DNA of 16,074 nt from an uncultured Collinsella sp. (GCA_902494375.1 CABUTL010000010.1:1-16074), one strand, 5' to 3'. Shown: positions 1 to 7,830, counted from the stretch's first letter. Numbers and translations: made by a program. Notes: generated by a model from the letters alone, not told the origin.

Positions 1-3000
1 CCGCTGGCCGCCTGTTCATCGAGCAGCGCGACGATCTTGGAGTGGGCGTCCGGGTCGTATGCCACGGACTTTTTCTCCATCTCGGGATTGCCGTTTTTGT
101 CATAGACCGGGTTGCCGCTCTCATCCACCTTGGGAACATCGACGTTATGGACAAAGCCGGCGCCCGTCGCTCGCTCGCCGTCCGAGTCGACCGTCGCCGT
201 AAAGACGACCGACCCGTCGACGCTGTGATAGCGCACCTTATACGGCGTGACCTTGTACACCGCGGTGTAGGTCACGCTCTCAAAGGGCTCGCTGCCCTCG
301 AGGGGATACTTCTCGTCATCGGTCAACAGGGTGTATTTGCCATCGGGTTCATAGTCGCGCGACCAGCCGACAAAGTCGTACTTGGTGCCATCCTTGTCGA
401 CAACCTCAGCTGTAGCTCTTACTTCCAGCGAAATTTGATCGCCAGAGTCGGTGCGCGAAAGAGAACGCACGGAATCGGGGTCATCCAGATTGGCATCGAT
501 ATTCGATTGGACTTTTACCGCGCTGGGACGGTAAACCGGGTACAGCTCCATGGGGGCCTTGACCACAGTGTTTTTATCCACCATGGGAAGACCGTCCGAC
601 CAAACGACATAGCCGCTACCAGCAGCCGGCTTGGTTTCCGTCCAGCCCGCGAACACGTTGTATGCGCTCGTCGCGGCATCGATGTCTCCAACGTTATACG
701 TCGGCAGCGGCATGCCATCCTTAAGGCTGCCGAGCGTATTGCCCTCCTGCGCGAGCTTGCCATCGATATCGGTGTCGTTCAGGTGATACACCACCGCAAT
801 GGGCGTGTAGTAGGCCACAAACGTGTAAGGCTTGCCCGGCTCCACCGGATAGGTATACGAGTTATTGCCGTCAGATTCGAGCTCCTTGACCTCACCGTTC
901 GGGAGTTCGATTTCGACCTTATTCAGCTTGTATAACTCGCCGCCTGACTTGTATACCGTCGTTTCGATATCAGGAGTCACCGTTGCCGTGGCGGGATCGG
1001 TGTCCGCATTGAGATTAGGGGTGATGTCATACCTAGGAACATTCACCTCGGAAGTGCCATTAAAACCGGCGCGGTGCAGGTTGGTGGTGTAGTTGACGTC
1101 GTACTTCGCGTAGACGGGATAGGCATCCTGCCACTGGGTGACCTTGGAGTCAGGTGTCGCCAAGTATGGCGCCGCCTTCTCCGGATCACTCGTCACATAG
1201 GGATCGCCGGCAACATCATAGATATATTTCCAGACGGGAGAATTCTGCTGGACCTCGGCGGTCGAAATCCAGCCCAGGAACTTATAGCCCGGCACAGCCA
1301 TCTCCGCATCGGTCGGGGAAGCTTCGAGGGTCAGGGGGCTCTCATACGATCCCTTCTCACCATCTTCTGGCTTTTCTGCCACTTTAACCGACGTATTAAC
1401 ATGCGGGTAGTAATACGTGAACGTCGGATCAACCCCGTTCACCTTGGCCTGCAGCAAGTTACTCTCATAGCGCCGCGTGGCAGTCCTCACGACCTTATCG
1501 CCCTTGTTGTAGAAATTAACGTCCGTGGTAATCATCGCGCGAACGTAGTACTTCTTATCTGTACGCACCATGCTCTCGATGGGATTTTTCACATATGTCC
1601 AATATTCACCATCGCGCTCAAGCGTCCAGAAATTCAGGCGATAGCGATCATTCACCGGTTTGACCGTTACGTTCAGCGAAGCCGAAGTCCAAGTATCGCT
1701 TAGCGTTGCAGCGCCTGGAAAATCGGTATCGGCATAGAGGTTTTTCAGAGTATCGGCTCCCGTATCGTTTTTAACGTTGTGCGAGTACGCATTAAGGGGA
1801 CTCACGACAAGGGTATTCGCCGTGAAGCGCGTGCCACACGTTTCGTCATACCTATCCTTTATACCGTGGTCAACATGCTCCGGACCCCAGTGGACGACGT
1901 TTTCACGCACGAAGGTACTACCGACGTTTTCCTCAAAGGGCGTTCGATAGCGATTCCAAACGGAACAAAGTAGCTTGCTGTCCGTAAACTCATGGTTGGT
2001 ATAAGCCCGAACGTAATAATCCACCCGGTACTCAAAGCGGGCGATGTAGGTGTGTCGCACGGTTAGATCGACATCGGCAGGGAGTGTATAGCTGGGGTCG
2101 CGGCTTACGCGCACCTCTAGCGGGGCATCCTCGGTTCCCTTGTTTTCGTACCAACCCAAGAAGCGATAGCCATCGGGCAGCTTGCCGCCATCGGACAGAG
2201 GCTTATTGTCCTTATCTCGTACCTGCACGGTATAGGAGCTCGTTCCATTCTCGCCCGGCTGCACGCCCACATGAGTATTACCCACGCCAACGCGCTGGGT
2301 CACATCACCGAGTTCATCCTGCTCATTGCCTTCGAACACCGTCATGATGTTCGAAACATAGTCGCTGTACACGGGATAGAAATCGGTGGGGCCGACCACG
2401 GCAATCTCGCTGCCCACGGGATAGAATGCTCCCTTGTTTTTCAGATCAGCCAGCTGATCTGAGGTAATGGCAGCATAGGCGCCATTCATGCTCTTATCGG
2501 CGTTCGGCTGCGTGGTCCATCCAATAAACGTCGCGGTAGGCGGCAAGCCGCCGCGATCCGCGGGGGCAGCCGGCGTCAAACCGACGCCATAGCGGTACCA
2601 GTCCGTGGACGGATCGTGTGCCTTGCCGTCTTTCCAATCAAGCGTCTCGCCCTTAACGTTATAGAGCAGCACCTGCGCCTCGTATGAAGCGATAAAGAGG
2701 TCATTGCCCTTGAAGCCCTCACTCTCGGCATGATCCTTGCCGTTGTCGGCAGTGTAGATAGAGGTCGCCTCGTGCTTCGTGTTGTCCTGAACGCGCTTGC
2801 CATCCCTCACAGCAGCACCATCGGTCTTGCCGTCAAACCAACTGTTGTCTTGGCCAATGTGGTTCACACGCACATCGGGTTCGCGGAACCAACCCATAAA
2901 GCGGTAACCGTCGTTCGCCTCGCTCAGCCCCTCAGGCTTTGCAGAGGTCTCCTGCTTAAACGTTACCGACGTATCGCCTTGGGCCAAGCCCTGTGCCGTT

Positions 3001-4550
3001 CCGGCTAGCACGGCGCTCACCGCAAAGGTGTACGGATCGCTGGTGGACTGGTCTTTGCCCAACATGGTTGCCAGAACAGTTGCCGTGCCCGCACCGGGAA
3101 AATCAATCGTCGCCTTAACGCTCTGGCCATGCACGGGGATATTCAGCTTGTAATCCATCGCCCACTCATTGGTGTGCTGACCACCCAGAGCCTTGTCGTT
3201 ATCAGTCGAGCGCTTGGTGCCGGCGCAAAAGTCATAGTCGTGCTCTTCCCACAGCTCGCGCGTGGTGTAGCGCTCGTCATCCCACGGGCCGTAGCCGTCG
3301 CCCTTGGTGGTACCGTCACCGCCAAACGAGGGGATCTTCTTTTTGGCAGGATTGCCCTGGCTATTGCCAGACAGGCTCACGCTCGGCTTAAAGTAGCACT
3401 CGGTGACCGTGGCGTCGCCCTTGTTGGCGCGCGCGGCAATACCGCCCAAGTTCACGTCGTTTTGAATAATGGGGATCACGGCGATGGGATTGTACTGACG
3501 CGAGCTCAAATCGCCGGCGAAATGGCTGCGAGTGATTTCATTACCGCTCTTAGACAAGATGCGGCCTGCAAGACCGCCCGTCCAAGCGCGCGTTACGGAG
3601 ACAACGCCCACGTAAGAAGCAGCATAGCTATAGCATTTCGCCGTTGAAAAGCAATCGATGACTTTAGCGCCTTCCGCCATGCAACCGACGAAGCCCGAAG
3701 CGTACACGTTGTTGCCGCCCAGGGCGCCGATGGCCACATCGTACTTATTGGTAACGTCGGTCATGTCCATCGAGGAGCCATCCTCGCTTCGCGTGGGCGT
3801 GACGCGGCAGTACTCGATGGTCGAGTTCTTGACGTAGCCGGCAAATGCCGCCATGTACAGGCCCTCGCCACCGATCGCCTGCACACCTGCAGTGGTGTTA
3901 TGGACGGCTCGACCGCCGCGCACCTCGCAGTTGTACAGATTGCAGCCCTCCAGCTCGCCTGCGATCATGCCGCCTTCGAAGCCGGCGTTCGTGATAACGT
4001 TGAGCATGTTGTTGGCGCACGTAACGTGCAGGGTGCTCTCCATGACCATGACGTTTTCGAAGCTGGTGTTGACGGCCTTGCCCACGATGATGCCGCCGCG
4101 GAAGTCCGCCCAGATGTTGGCGTCCTCGACAAGGAAGTTCTTGATGGTGGCGCCATCGGTCTCGGCAAAGAAGCCCGTGTCGCGCTCTGGGTCCAAGACC
4201 TTATTCTCGTAGTTCAGGCCCTTCACGGTATGGTTTTGACCGTCAAAGACGCCCTTAAAGGGATGTTCCTTGTTGCCAAAGGAGAGGTGCTTGACCGTAT
4301 CCTCAACAATGGCTTTCATATCATCATCGTTAAGAACGATATCGTTATCGAGATAGACGCGCCACTGCGACGTGTCGCGTTGACGCGACAGCGCGACGCA
4401 CGCCAGGAAGTCGTTCCTGTTTGTGATATGGAATTCGGTCTGATCCTCGGCATGCGCTGCCGCCGGCAGCGCCATAACGCAGCAAAGGGCAATCGCCGCG
4501 ACGGCAATCAGCCTGTTGAGCACACCTCGGTTCACGATCTTAATCTTCAT
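1..4550 (-). CDS. giant secreted surface protein (beta-helix/GLUG-like N-terminus, then Listeria-Bacteroides-type repeats), 3' end outside window
   Basis: One frame stays open from an ATG at 4550 to the left edge (1516 codons, no stop), so the protein is partial at its C-terminus. Residues 1-34 form a classical signal peptide: basic start, hydrophobic core at about 14-32, and AHA before E35. Residues about 80-430 are rich in short Gly, Asn and hydrophobic repeats (FDGQNHTVKGL, GGIIVGK, GGLAGRI) typical of GLUG-like beta-helix surface proteins. From about 540 on, modules recur with an aromatic-x-Phe-x-Gly-Trp signature: W554, W678, W800, W1094, W1303 and W1396, with a weaker FW at 975. These resemble the Listeria-Bacteroides (InlB B-type, Flg_new) repeat. 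The start lies 3 nt after the stop of the upstream gene, with GGAGG 11 nt before it, so it is co-transcribed with the SipW/TasA genes. I infer a cell-surface adhesin or biofilm scaffold; any anchor motif would be off-window. Ligand unknown. Confidence 0.85.
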   Translation of the reverse strand, partial: MKIKIVNRGVLNRLIAVAAIALCCVMALPAAAHAEDQTEFHITNRNDFLACVALSRQRDTSQWRVYLDNDIVLNDDDMKAIVEDTVKHLSFGNKEHPFKGVFDGQNHTVKGLNYENKVLDPERDTGFFAETDGATIKNFLVEDANIWADFRGGIIVGKAVNTSFENVMVMESTLHVTCANNMLNVITNAGFEGGMIAGELEGCNLYNCEVRGGRAVHNTTAGVQAIGGEGLYMAAFAGYVKNSTIEYCRVTPTRSEDGSSMDMTDVTNKYDVAIGALGGNNVYASGFVGCMAEGAKVIDCFSTAKCYSYAASYVGVVSVTRAWTGGLAGRILSKSGNEITRSHFAGDLSSRQYNPIAVIPIIQNDVNLGGIAARANKGDATVTECYFKPSVSLSGNSQGNPAKKKIPSFGGDGTTKGDGYGPWDDERYTTRELWEEHDYDFCAGTKRSTDNDKALGGQHTNEWAMDYKLNIPVHGQSVKATIDFPGAGTATVLATMLGKDQSTSDPYTFAVSAVLAGTAQGLAQGDTSVTFKQETSAKPEGLSEANDGYRFMGWFREPDVRVNHIGQDNSWFDGKTDGAAVRDGKRVQDNTKHEATSIYTADNGKDHAESEGFKGNDLFIASYEAQVLLYNVKGETLDWKDGKAHDPSTDWYRYGVGLTPAAPADRGGLPPTATFIGWTTQPNADKSMNGAYAAITSDQLADLKNKGAFYPVGSEIAVVGPTDFYPVYSDYVSNIMTVFEGNEQDELGDVTQRVGVGNTHVGVQPGENGTSSYTVQVRDKDNKPLSDGGKLPDGYRFLGWYENKGTEDAPLEVRVSRDPSYTLPADVDLTVRHTYIARFEYRVDYYVRAYTNHEFTDSKLLCSVWNRYRTPFEENVGSTFVRENVVHWGPEHVDHGIKDRYDETCGTRFTANTLVVSPLNAYSHNVKNDTGADTLKNLYADTDFPGAATLSDTWTSASLNVTVKPVNDRYRLNFWTLERDGEYWTYVKNPIESMVRTDKKYYVRAMITTDVNFYNKGDKVVRTATRRYESNLLQAKVNGVDPTFTYYYPHVNTSVKVAEKPEDGEKGSYESPLTLEASPTDAEMAVPGYKFLGWISTAEVQQNSPVWKYIYDVAGDPYVTSDPEKAAPYLATPDSKVTQWQDAYPVYAKYDVNYTTNLHRAGFNGTSEVNVPRYDITPNLNADTDPATATVTPDIETTVYKSGGELYKLNKVEIELPNGEVKELESDGNNSYTYPVEPGKPYTFVAYYTPIAVVYHLNDTDIDGKLAQEGNTLGSLKDGMPLPTYNVGDIDAATSAYNVFAGWTETKPAAGSGYVVWSDGLPMVDKNTVVKAPMELYPVYRPSAVKVQSNIDANLDDPDSVRSLSRTDSGDQISLEVRATAEVVDKDGTKYDFVGWSRDYEPDGKYTLLTDDEKYPLEGSEPFESVTYTAVYKVTPYKVRYHSVDGSVVFTATVDSDGERATGAGFVHNVDVPKVDESGNPVYDKNGNPEMEKKSVAYDPDAHSKIVALLDEQAAS

Positions 4551-4553
4551 GGG

Positions 4554-5201
4554 CTAGTTCGCCTCCGGCCAGCCCGCGACGTCAAGCACGTCGAGGACAG
4601 AATCGTTTGTCTGCTGGTTTTTGGCCTGCACGGCCTGAACGTCGATATCGAGTTTGAATGAGCCGCCGCGCGCGGCATCGTGGTAGTCGCCCACAAATCG
4701 CAGCGAGTCCATAAGGCTCTCCGTCATGACGCCGGGATCGAGCACACCCCCGCGTCCGGCAAGGCCGCGATAGTAAAACCACCCATCGCCACCATCGACC
4801 CACGGGGAGCCATCGCCCGCGCTCACGTTAAAGGCGACGTTGTCCGAGGCATCCGTGGTCGAGCCGTCAGACGCCACCGACGTCATGCGCAGACGGGCGC
4901 GAACATACTCGGGCTGTGCGCCGGCATTCTCCACGCGCACGATGCGGCTAATGTCAGAGCCCGTGGCCTTGGTGTCGGGATAGTCCCCGTGCTCGTTGGC
5001 CTCAAACGGAATCTCTTCGCCTTGCTCGTTTAGGGTGTATTCGCAGACTCGTACCTTCACGCTGCCAAACGATAGGACGTTGTTCGCCGGAACCATATCA
5101 ACGGTAAAAGCCAGCGTGCCGCACAGGCACGCCAGGGCCAACAGCGCCATCGCGGCAAGCGCCAAGGTGCGTTTCTGATTGTCGGAAAGATTGTTGAGCA
5201 T
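4554..5201 (-). CDS. SipW-dependent (TasA/camelysin-like) secreted protein, probably minor fibre component
   Basis: The 215-residue protein has a short N-terminus (NNLSDNQKRT), one hydrophobic segment at about residues 12-30 ending in CGTLAFT, and then a stretch (NNVLSFGSVKVRV) that fits the early mature part of TasA/camelysin-family proteins exported by SipW-type peptidases. The body reads as a beta-sandwich (SRIVRVENAGAQPEYVRARL), which in this family marks the folded fibre domain. It ends near DVLDVAGWPEAN. It sits between the TasA-like gene and the giant surface gene and overlaps neither. I chose the ATG at 5201; a TTG four codons upstream (5213) is also open, and neither has a clear Shine-Dalgarno. 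A role as minor subunit or anchor is inferred from gene order. Confidence 0.72.
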   Translation of the reverse strand: MLNNLSDNQKRTLALAAMALLALACLCGTLAFTVDMVPANNVLSFGSVKVRVCEYTLNEQGEEIPFEANEHGDYPDTKATGSDISRIVRVENAGAQPEYVRARLRMTSVASDGSTTDASDNVAFNVSAGDGSPWVDGGDGWFYYRGLAGRGGVLDPGVMTESLMDSLRFVGDYHDAARGGSFKLDIDVQAVQAKNQQTNDSVLDVLDVAGWPEAN

Positions 5202-5231
5202 TACGTTCGCCAATCGTCGATCAAAGGGGGA

Positions 5232-5280
5232 CCGAGATCCCGACCCGAAAATGGGGATGGGGAGCGGGCCGGGATCTCGG
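5232..5280 (-). terminator. intergenic hairpin after the TasA-like gene, probable partial terminator
   Basis: CCGAGATCCC (5232-5241) pairs perfectly with GGGATCTCGG (5271-5280). After a small internal bulge, CCCG (5244-5247) pairs with CGGG (5265-5268). On the minus strand the stem is followed by TCCCCCTTTGA, which is only a weak U-tract. It starts 12 nt after the TasA-like stop and ends about 30 nt before the next start. It would let part of the transcription through and would lower output of the two downstream genes relative to the fibre subunit. Confidence 0.6.
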
Positions 5281-5292
5281 TGGGGGATGGGA

Positions 5293-5982
5293 TTACTTCA
5301 GGCCGTTAGCCCAATCCGTGGCAGCAGTCAAGGCAGACGCAGACGAACCCTCAGCGGTATTGTCTGCTGCGTAAATGAAGCAGTTGACATCCATCGTGGC
5401 AGGATTGGCGAAATCCTTTTGCTCGGTGTCCTTGGGCGTAGTCACCTGGCTGAACAGCTCGCCAGTCCACTTATCCTCAGTCTTGCTGGCAATAAGCGGG
5501 GTAGCCTCGGTTCCTTCGCCAACATAAACGAAAAGGCCACCGAGATAATGAGTCGGCTCGCCCTCAACGGCGGTCGCATCAACGGCCTTCCAGCCAGAGT
5601 TAATGGTGAAGTAAGTCGTCTTGGAATCAGCGGTCCCGGCAGGCGCCGTCTTGTTGTTCACGAAAACGTACACATATGCATCCTCGGATCCCTTGCCGAT
5701 ACCGACATTAGGATTCTTGGGTACAGACACGCCAGGGGCGAGCTTAGAGTCCTTAACCCATTTGGTCTCGGTCAGGTTGCCGTTGACCTTAGTGTTATCA
5801 TCCGGAAGCGGCTGATTCGGATGGTCGGGATCGGTAGTGGGCTTGTTGATGCCCGCAGTGGTGAAGTTGTTGGTCAGGCTCGACTGCGCCGTCAGCCAGG
5901 CGTAGGTGCCCACGCCGGCAGCCAGTACCAGCAGCAGCAAGGCGGCAATGATGCCGTAGCGCTTTTTCCTCTTGTTCTCCAT
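5293..5982 (-). CDS. TasA/camelysin-like SipW-dependent fibre protein
   Basis: The 229-residue protein starts MENKRKKRYG, followed by a hydrophobic segment (about 10-27) and TYAWLTAQSSLTNNFTTAGI. This is the pattern of SipW-dependent signal peptides in TasA, CalY and related proteins: basic head, one membrane segment, then a Thr/Tyr-rich cleavage region and a short strand. The rest is Thr-, Asp- and Lys-rich with a long beta-type body and no cysteine pair, as expected for a secreted fibre subunit. The ATG at 5982 has AAGGAAG about 7 nt upstream, and the signal peptide begins there; the open frame continues upstream to 6195 but overlaps sipW. It is 71 nt downstream of the signal peptidase gene, as in Bacillus, where SipW processes TasA. 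A hairpin follows its stop. Camelysin was described as a protease, but fibre formation is the better guess here. Confidence 0.8.
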   Translation of the reverse strand: MENKRKKRYGIIAALLLLVLAAGVGTYAWLTAQSSLTNNFTTAGINKPTTDPDHPNQPLPDDNTKVNGNLTETKWVKDSKLAPGVSVPKNPNVGIGKGSEDAYVYVFVNNKTAPAGTADSKTTYFTINSGWKAVDATAVEGEPTHYLGGLFVYVGEGTEATPLIASKTEDKWTGELFSQVTTPKDTEQKDFANPATMDVNCFIYAADNTAEGSSASALTAATDWANGLK

Positions 5983-6012
5983 CGTTCTCTTCCTTTCGAG
6001 AATCGTTTTCCC

Positions 6013-6036
6013 CGGCAACGGCCCTTGCCGTTGCCG
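6013..6036 (-). other. 10-bp stem-loop without U-tract in the sipW-tasA gap
   Basis: CGGCAACGGC (6013-6022) pairs perfectly with GCCGTTGCCG (6027-6036) around a 4-nt loop. On the minus strand it is followed by GGGGAAAACG, so it is not an intrinsic terminator. Its place in the 5' leader of the TasA-like gene suggests an mRNA processing or 5'-end stabilising element. The function is inferred. Confidence 0.55.
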
Positions 6037-6053
6037 ACACCTCTCCCCTGCCG

Positions 6054-6611
6054 CTATGGACGCCGCCCCCTCGCATGCGCGCGAGCATGCTTGTCCGCAG
6101 GCTCGTCGGAAACCATCCGATCGAGCACTATCGACGCCGCGACCAGCAGCGCCAGAACGGCCACCACAACAAGCAAACCGGGCATCGTCGTGCAATATGC
6201 GTTAACGAAGCCCAGGTAAGGGACACAAAAAGAAACGACGCCGATCACGCGTGAAAAAGGCGTCTGCTCGGCGTCGTGCACGATGGTTCCATCTGCATTT
6301 TTGTTTGCGATTCCCTGCGTGCTGATCGTCTGCGCCACAGGGTCGACCTCGTACACCTGGTGGGTCACTACGGCGCCGTCCGACCGGTAAAAAGTTGCAT
6401 TGTCGCCCACGGCGATATTCGTTGGGTCAACCTGGTGAACAAACACCATGGAGCCGACGGGAAGCTCGGGTTCCATAGATCCCGAGAGCACGGCAAAGGG
6501 CATGTAACCAAATGCGCGGGGAGCAAAAGAAACAACGGCAAGGGCTATGACAAGCGCAAGCGCCATGCCACTAAGAAGTGAAATAAATCGTCTGAATCCG
6601 CGCGTTGCCAA
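6054..6611 (-). CDS. sipW: SipW-type (ER-like, family S26B) signal peptidase I
   Basis: This 185-residue membrane protease should remove the signal peptides of the two TasA-like proteins encoded next to it. A first membrane segment (about 10-32) is followed by the catalytic serine box VLSGSMEPEL with Ser45. The second catalytic residue is a His (His84, in VVTHQVYEVD), not Lys. The Ser/His pair is the mark of SipW and ER-type peptidases and separates them from ordinary bacterial SPase I. The TQGIANKNADG segment matches the conserved box that in SipW contains TKGDAN. A second membrane segment spans about 150-168, and the tail is Arg/His-rich. The start is a TTG at 6611 with GGGGA about 13 nt upstream; the frame upstream has no ATG or GTG before a stop. 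It is the first gene of the operon. Confidence 0.88.
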   Translation of the reverse strand: MATRGFRRFISLLSGMALALVIALAVVSFAPRAFGYMPFAVLSGSMEPELPVGSMVFVHQVDPTNIAVGDNATFYRSDGAVVTHQVYEVDPVAQTISTQGIANKNADGTIVHDAEQTPFSRVIGVVSFCVPYLGFVNAYCTTMPGLLVVVAVLALLVAASIVLDRMVSDEPADKHARAHARGRRP

Positions 6612-6958
6612 CGTGATTATTTCATCCCCATCGAGGCTATATTCGATCCCATCAAGGATTAGCCACTTTTCTAAGACGTTTAATAGATGAGTTCGAAAAA
6701 GCCAATCTGAAATCTATTTCTAACAATCACCGTAGCTGCTTCCGCGTTTTTATCAACGTCTTTCCGCCAAATGCTACTATTTTTGCCGTAAGTGGTTATT
6801 TGTCCCCACACTTGTCTGCTTTATCCAACAACTGCGGCTAACCCCTACACAACTTTTCAATAGAGGGTCTGATATTTTGTACGGCTCAGATATCGTACCC
6901 CCCCCCCACATTAAATATATACTGCATTTGGTATCGTTTATTTTCAACCCCCTTATTC
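6612..6958 (-). promoter_or_regulatory. AT-rich leader/promoter region of the sipW-tasA operon
   Basis: This stretch of about 350 bases has no convincing gene and is clearly more AT-rich than its surroundings, consistent with a promoter and untranslated leader for the minus-strand operon. I find no promoter with both boxes close to consensus. TTGAAA (plus 6942-6947) stands upstream of a TATATATTTAAT stretch but the spacing is poor. It holds a run of ten C (6898-6907) and a small inverted repeat, GTACG (6879-6883) with CGTAC (6894-6898). The last 30 codons before sipW are open in its frame but contain no start codon. Confidence 0.4.
6898..6907. repeat. homopolymer run of ten C (G on the coding strand)
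   Basis: Ten consecutive C lie about 290 bp upstream of the sipW start, in a region otherwise rich in A and T. TACGAT follows directly on the minus strand. Runs of this length are prone to slipped-strand changes and, in promoters of surface genes in other bacteria, cause phase variation. Confidence 0.85.
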
Positions 6959-6986
6959 ATGCCTCTACGGCTACCCCGCGTAGCTC

Positions 6987-7139
6987 TTAGCCCATACCTT
7001 CTGGAAACCGTGTCCATCCGGAAAGCCCGTCCCACTCTGAATACATCCAGCGAACGCATGCGAGCGTGTTGTCCAGAACGGTCTCGTCATCGGGGTGATG
7101 GAAAATGTCACCACAAACGCTTGCCACGGTTGCGCCCAC
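6987..7139 (-). pseudogene. possible small gene or decayed gene remnant (50 codons)
   Basis: A minus-strand frame reads GATVASVCGDIFHHPDDETV and continues with LDNTLACVRWMYSEWDGLSG to a TAA at 6987-6989. The composition (acidic and aromatic residues, GC-rich third positions) looks more protein-like than chance. A GTG at 7139 could start it, but there is no Shine-Dalgarno, and the frame stays open upstream through the terminator hairpin into the end of the flavodoxin gene. It may be the tail of a lost gene or a chance reading. I do not recognise a family. Confidence 0.22.
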
Positions 7140-7149
7140 AAGGGGCAAG

Positions 7150-7177
7150 AAAAAAGCCTCGAGAATATCGAGGCTTT
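7150..7177 (-). terminator. intrinsic terminator of the flavodoxin gene
   Basis: GCCTCGA (7156-7162) pairs with TCGAGGC (7168-7174) around a 5-nt loop. On the minus strand the stem is followed by six T (7155-7150). It lies about 45 nt after the flavodoxin stop and ends that transcript before the sipW region. Confidence 0.85.
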
Positions 7178-7219
7178 CACATTTGTATTGCTTTGCACGA
7201 AGGACCGCGAACGGCGAAG

Positions 7220-7771
7220 CTACTCTCCCAGCACGGCCTTCTTGGCCGCCGCCGCCATGTTGTCCAGATCATCCTTGGTGGGGTGATCCTTTGCGGCAAC
7301 CCAGTTGTCGAGCAGCAACTTAGCGCGGGCGTTGTCGGGATCTTGCTCGAGCATGGCCTCGTAGCGCTGCTTGACCGCGGGACCCATCTTGCCCTGGCAC
7401 ATTGCCCAGCCCGCAAGCTCGGCATCATCGGCCAAATTGGAGGTCACATGATCGATAATCTGCCTAAAGTACTCCTCGCTGGCCCCAAAGCCGCAGGTGC
7501 CAAACAGGAAGACGCGCTTGCCGTGCAAGGCTGAGAGCAACGTCGCGACCGAAGGCGTGCTCGCGCCCTTGTCGCACCAAAAACCGACAAGCACCGTGTC
7601 GGCCGCGCAGGCGCCCTGCGCCTCGAGCGCAACCTGATCTGCATCCGCATCGTCGCTCAACGCCGCGGCATGGACAAACTCAACACCTGCAGCCTGCAGC
7701 GTGCGCTTGATCGCACCCGAAACCATCCTGGTATTACCGCTCTTGCTGTTAACCACCAAAGAGCACGTCAT
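7220..7771 (-). CDS. flavodoxin-family protein
   Basis: The 183-residue protein begins with a strand and the FMN phosphate loop, SLVVNSKSGNTRMV (Ser9 to Thr14), the usual flavodoxin signature with N in place of a second T. VLVGFWCDKGASTPSVATLL (about 60-80) and VFLFGTCGFGASEEYF (about 87-102) are the later strands and loops that hold the isoalloxazine ring. The C-terminal third (AMCQGKMGPAVKQRYEAMLE) is helical. It resembles the flavodoxin-like proteins of gut anaerobes used as electron carriers or NAD(P)H oxidoreductase partners; the partner is not visible here. The ATG at 7771 has GAGG 10 nt upstream; a GTG two codons earlier (7777) is possible with tighter spacing. It is a single-gene transcript, with a promoter at 7831-7858 and a terminator at 7150-7177, separate from the ABC genes upstream. 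Confidence 0.78.
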   Translation of the reverse strand: MTCSLVVNSKSGNTRMVSGAIKRTLQAAGVEFVHAAALSDDADADQVALEAQGACAADTVLVGFWCDKGASTPSVATLLSALHGKRVFLFGTCGFGASEEYFRQIIDHVTSNLADDAELAGWAMCQGKMGPAVKQRYEAMLEQDPDNARAKLLLDNWVAAKDHPTKDDLDNMAAAAKKAVLGE

Positions 7772-7830
7772 AGTCACGTTGCCTCGTATCCCCCAAAACT
7801 AAAGCCACTAATGCAATTTATTAGATGAAT

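Noticed and set aside
42..4661. Several plus-strand frames (42-935, 1074-1703, 3129-3647, 3900-4661)
   Set aside because: All are antisense to the one continuous minus-strand frame of the giant surface protein, which has a signal peptide and repeats.
5179..6219. Plus-strand open frame of 346 codons
   Set aside because: It is antisense to the TasA-like gene, runs through the intergenic hairpins and has no protein family features.
6612..6706. Open frame continuing upstream of the sipW start
   Set aside because: It is open for about 30 codons but has no ATG, GTG or TTG before the stop, so translation cannot start there unless at a rare codon.
6971..7198. Minus-strand frame of 75 codons
   Set aside because: It reads through the terminator hairpin, has no ribosome site, and is less protein-like than the overlapping frame at 6987-7139.
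6959..7534. Plus-strand frame of 191 codons
   Set aside because: It crosses the flavodoxin terminator and is antisense to the flavodoxin gene; the translation shows no domain.
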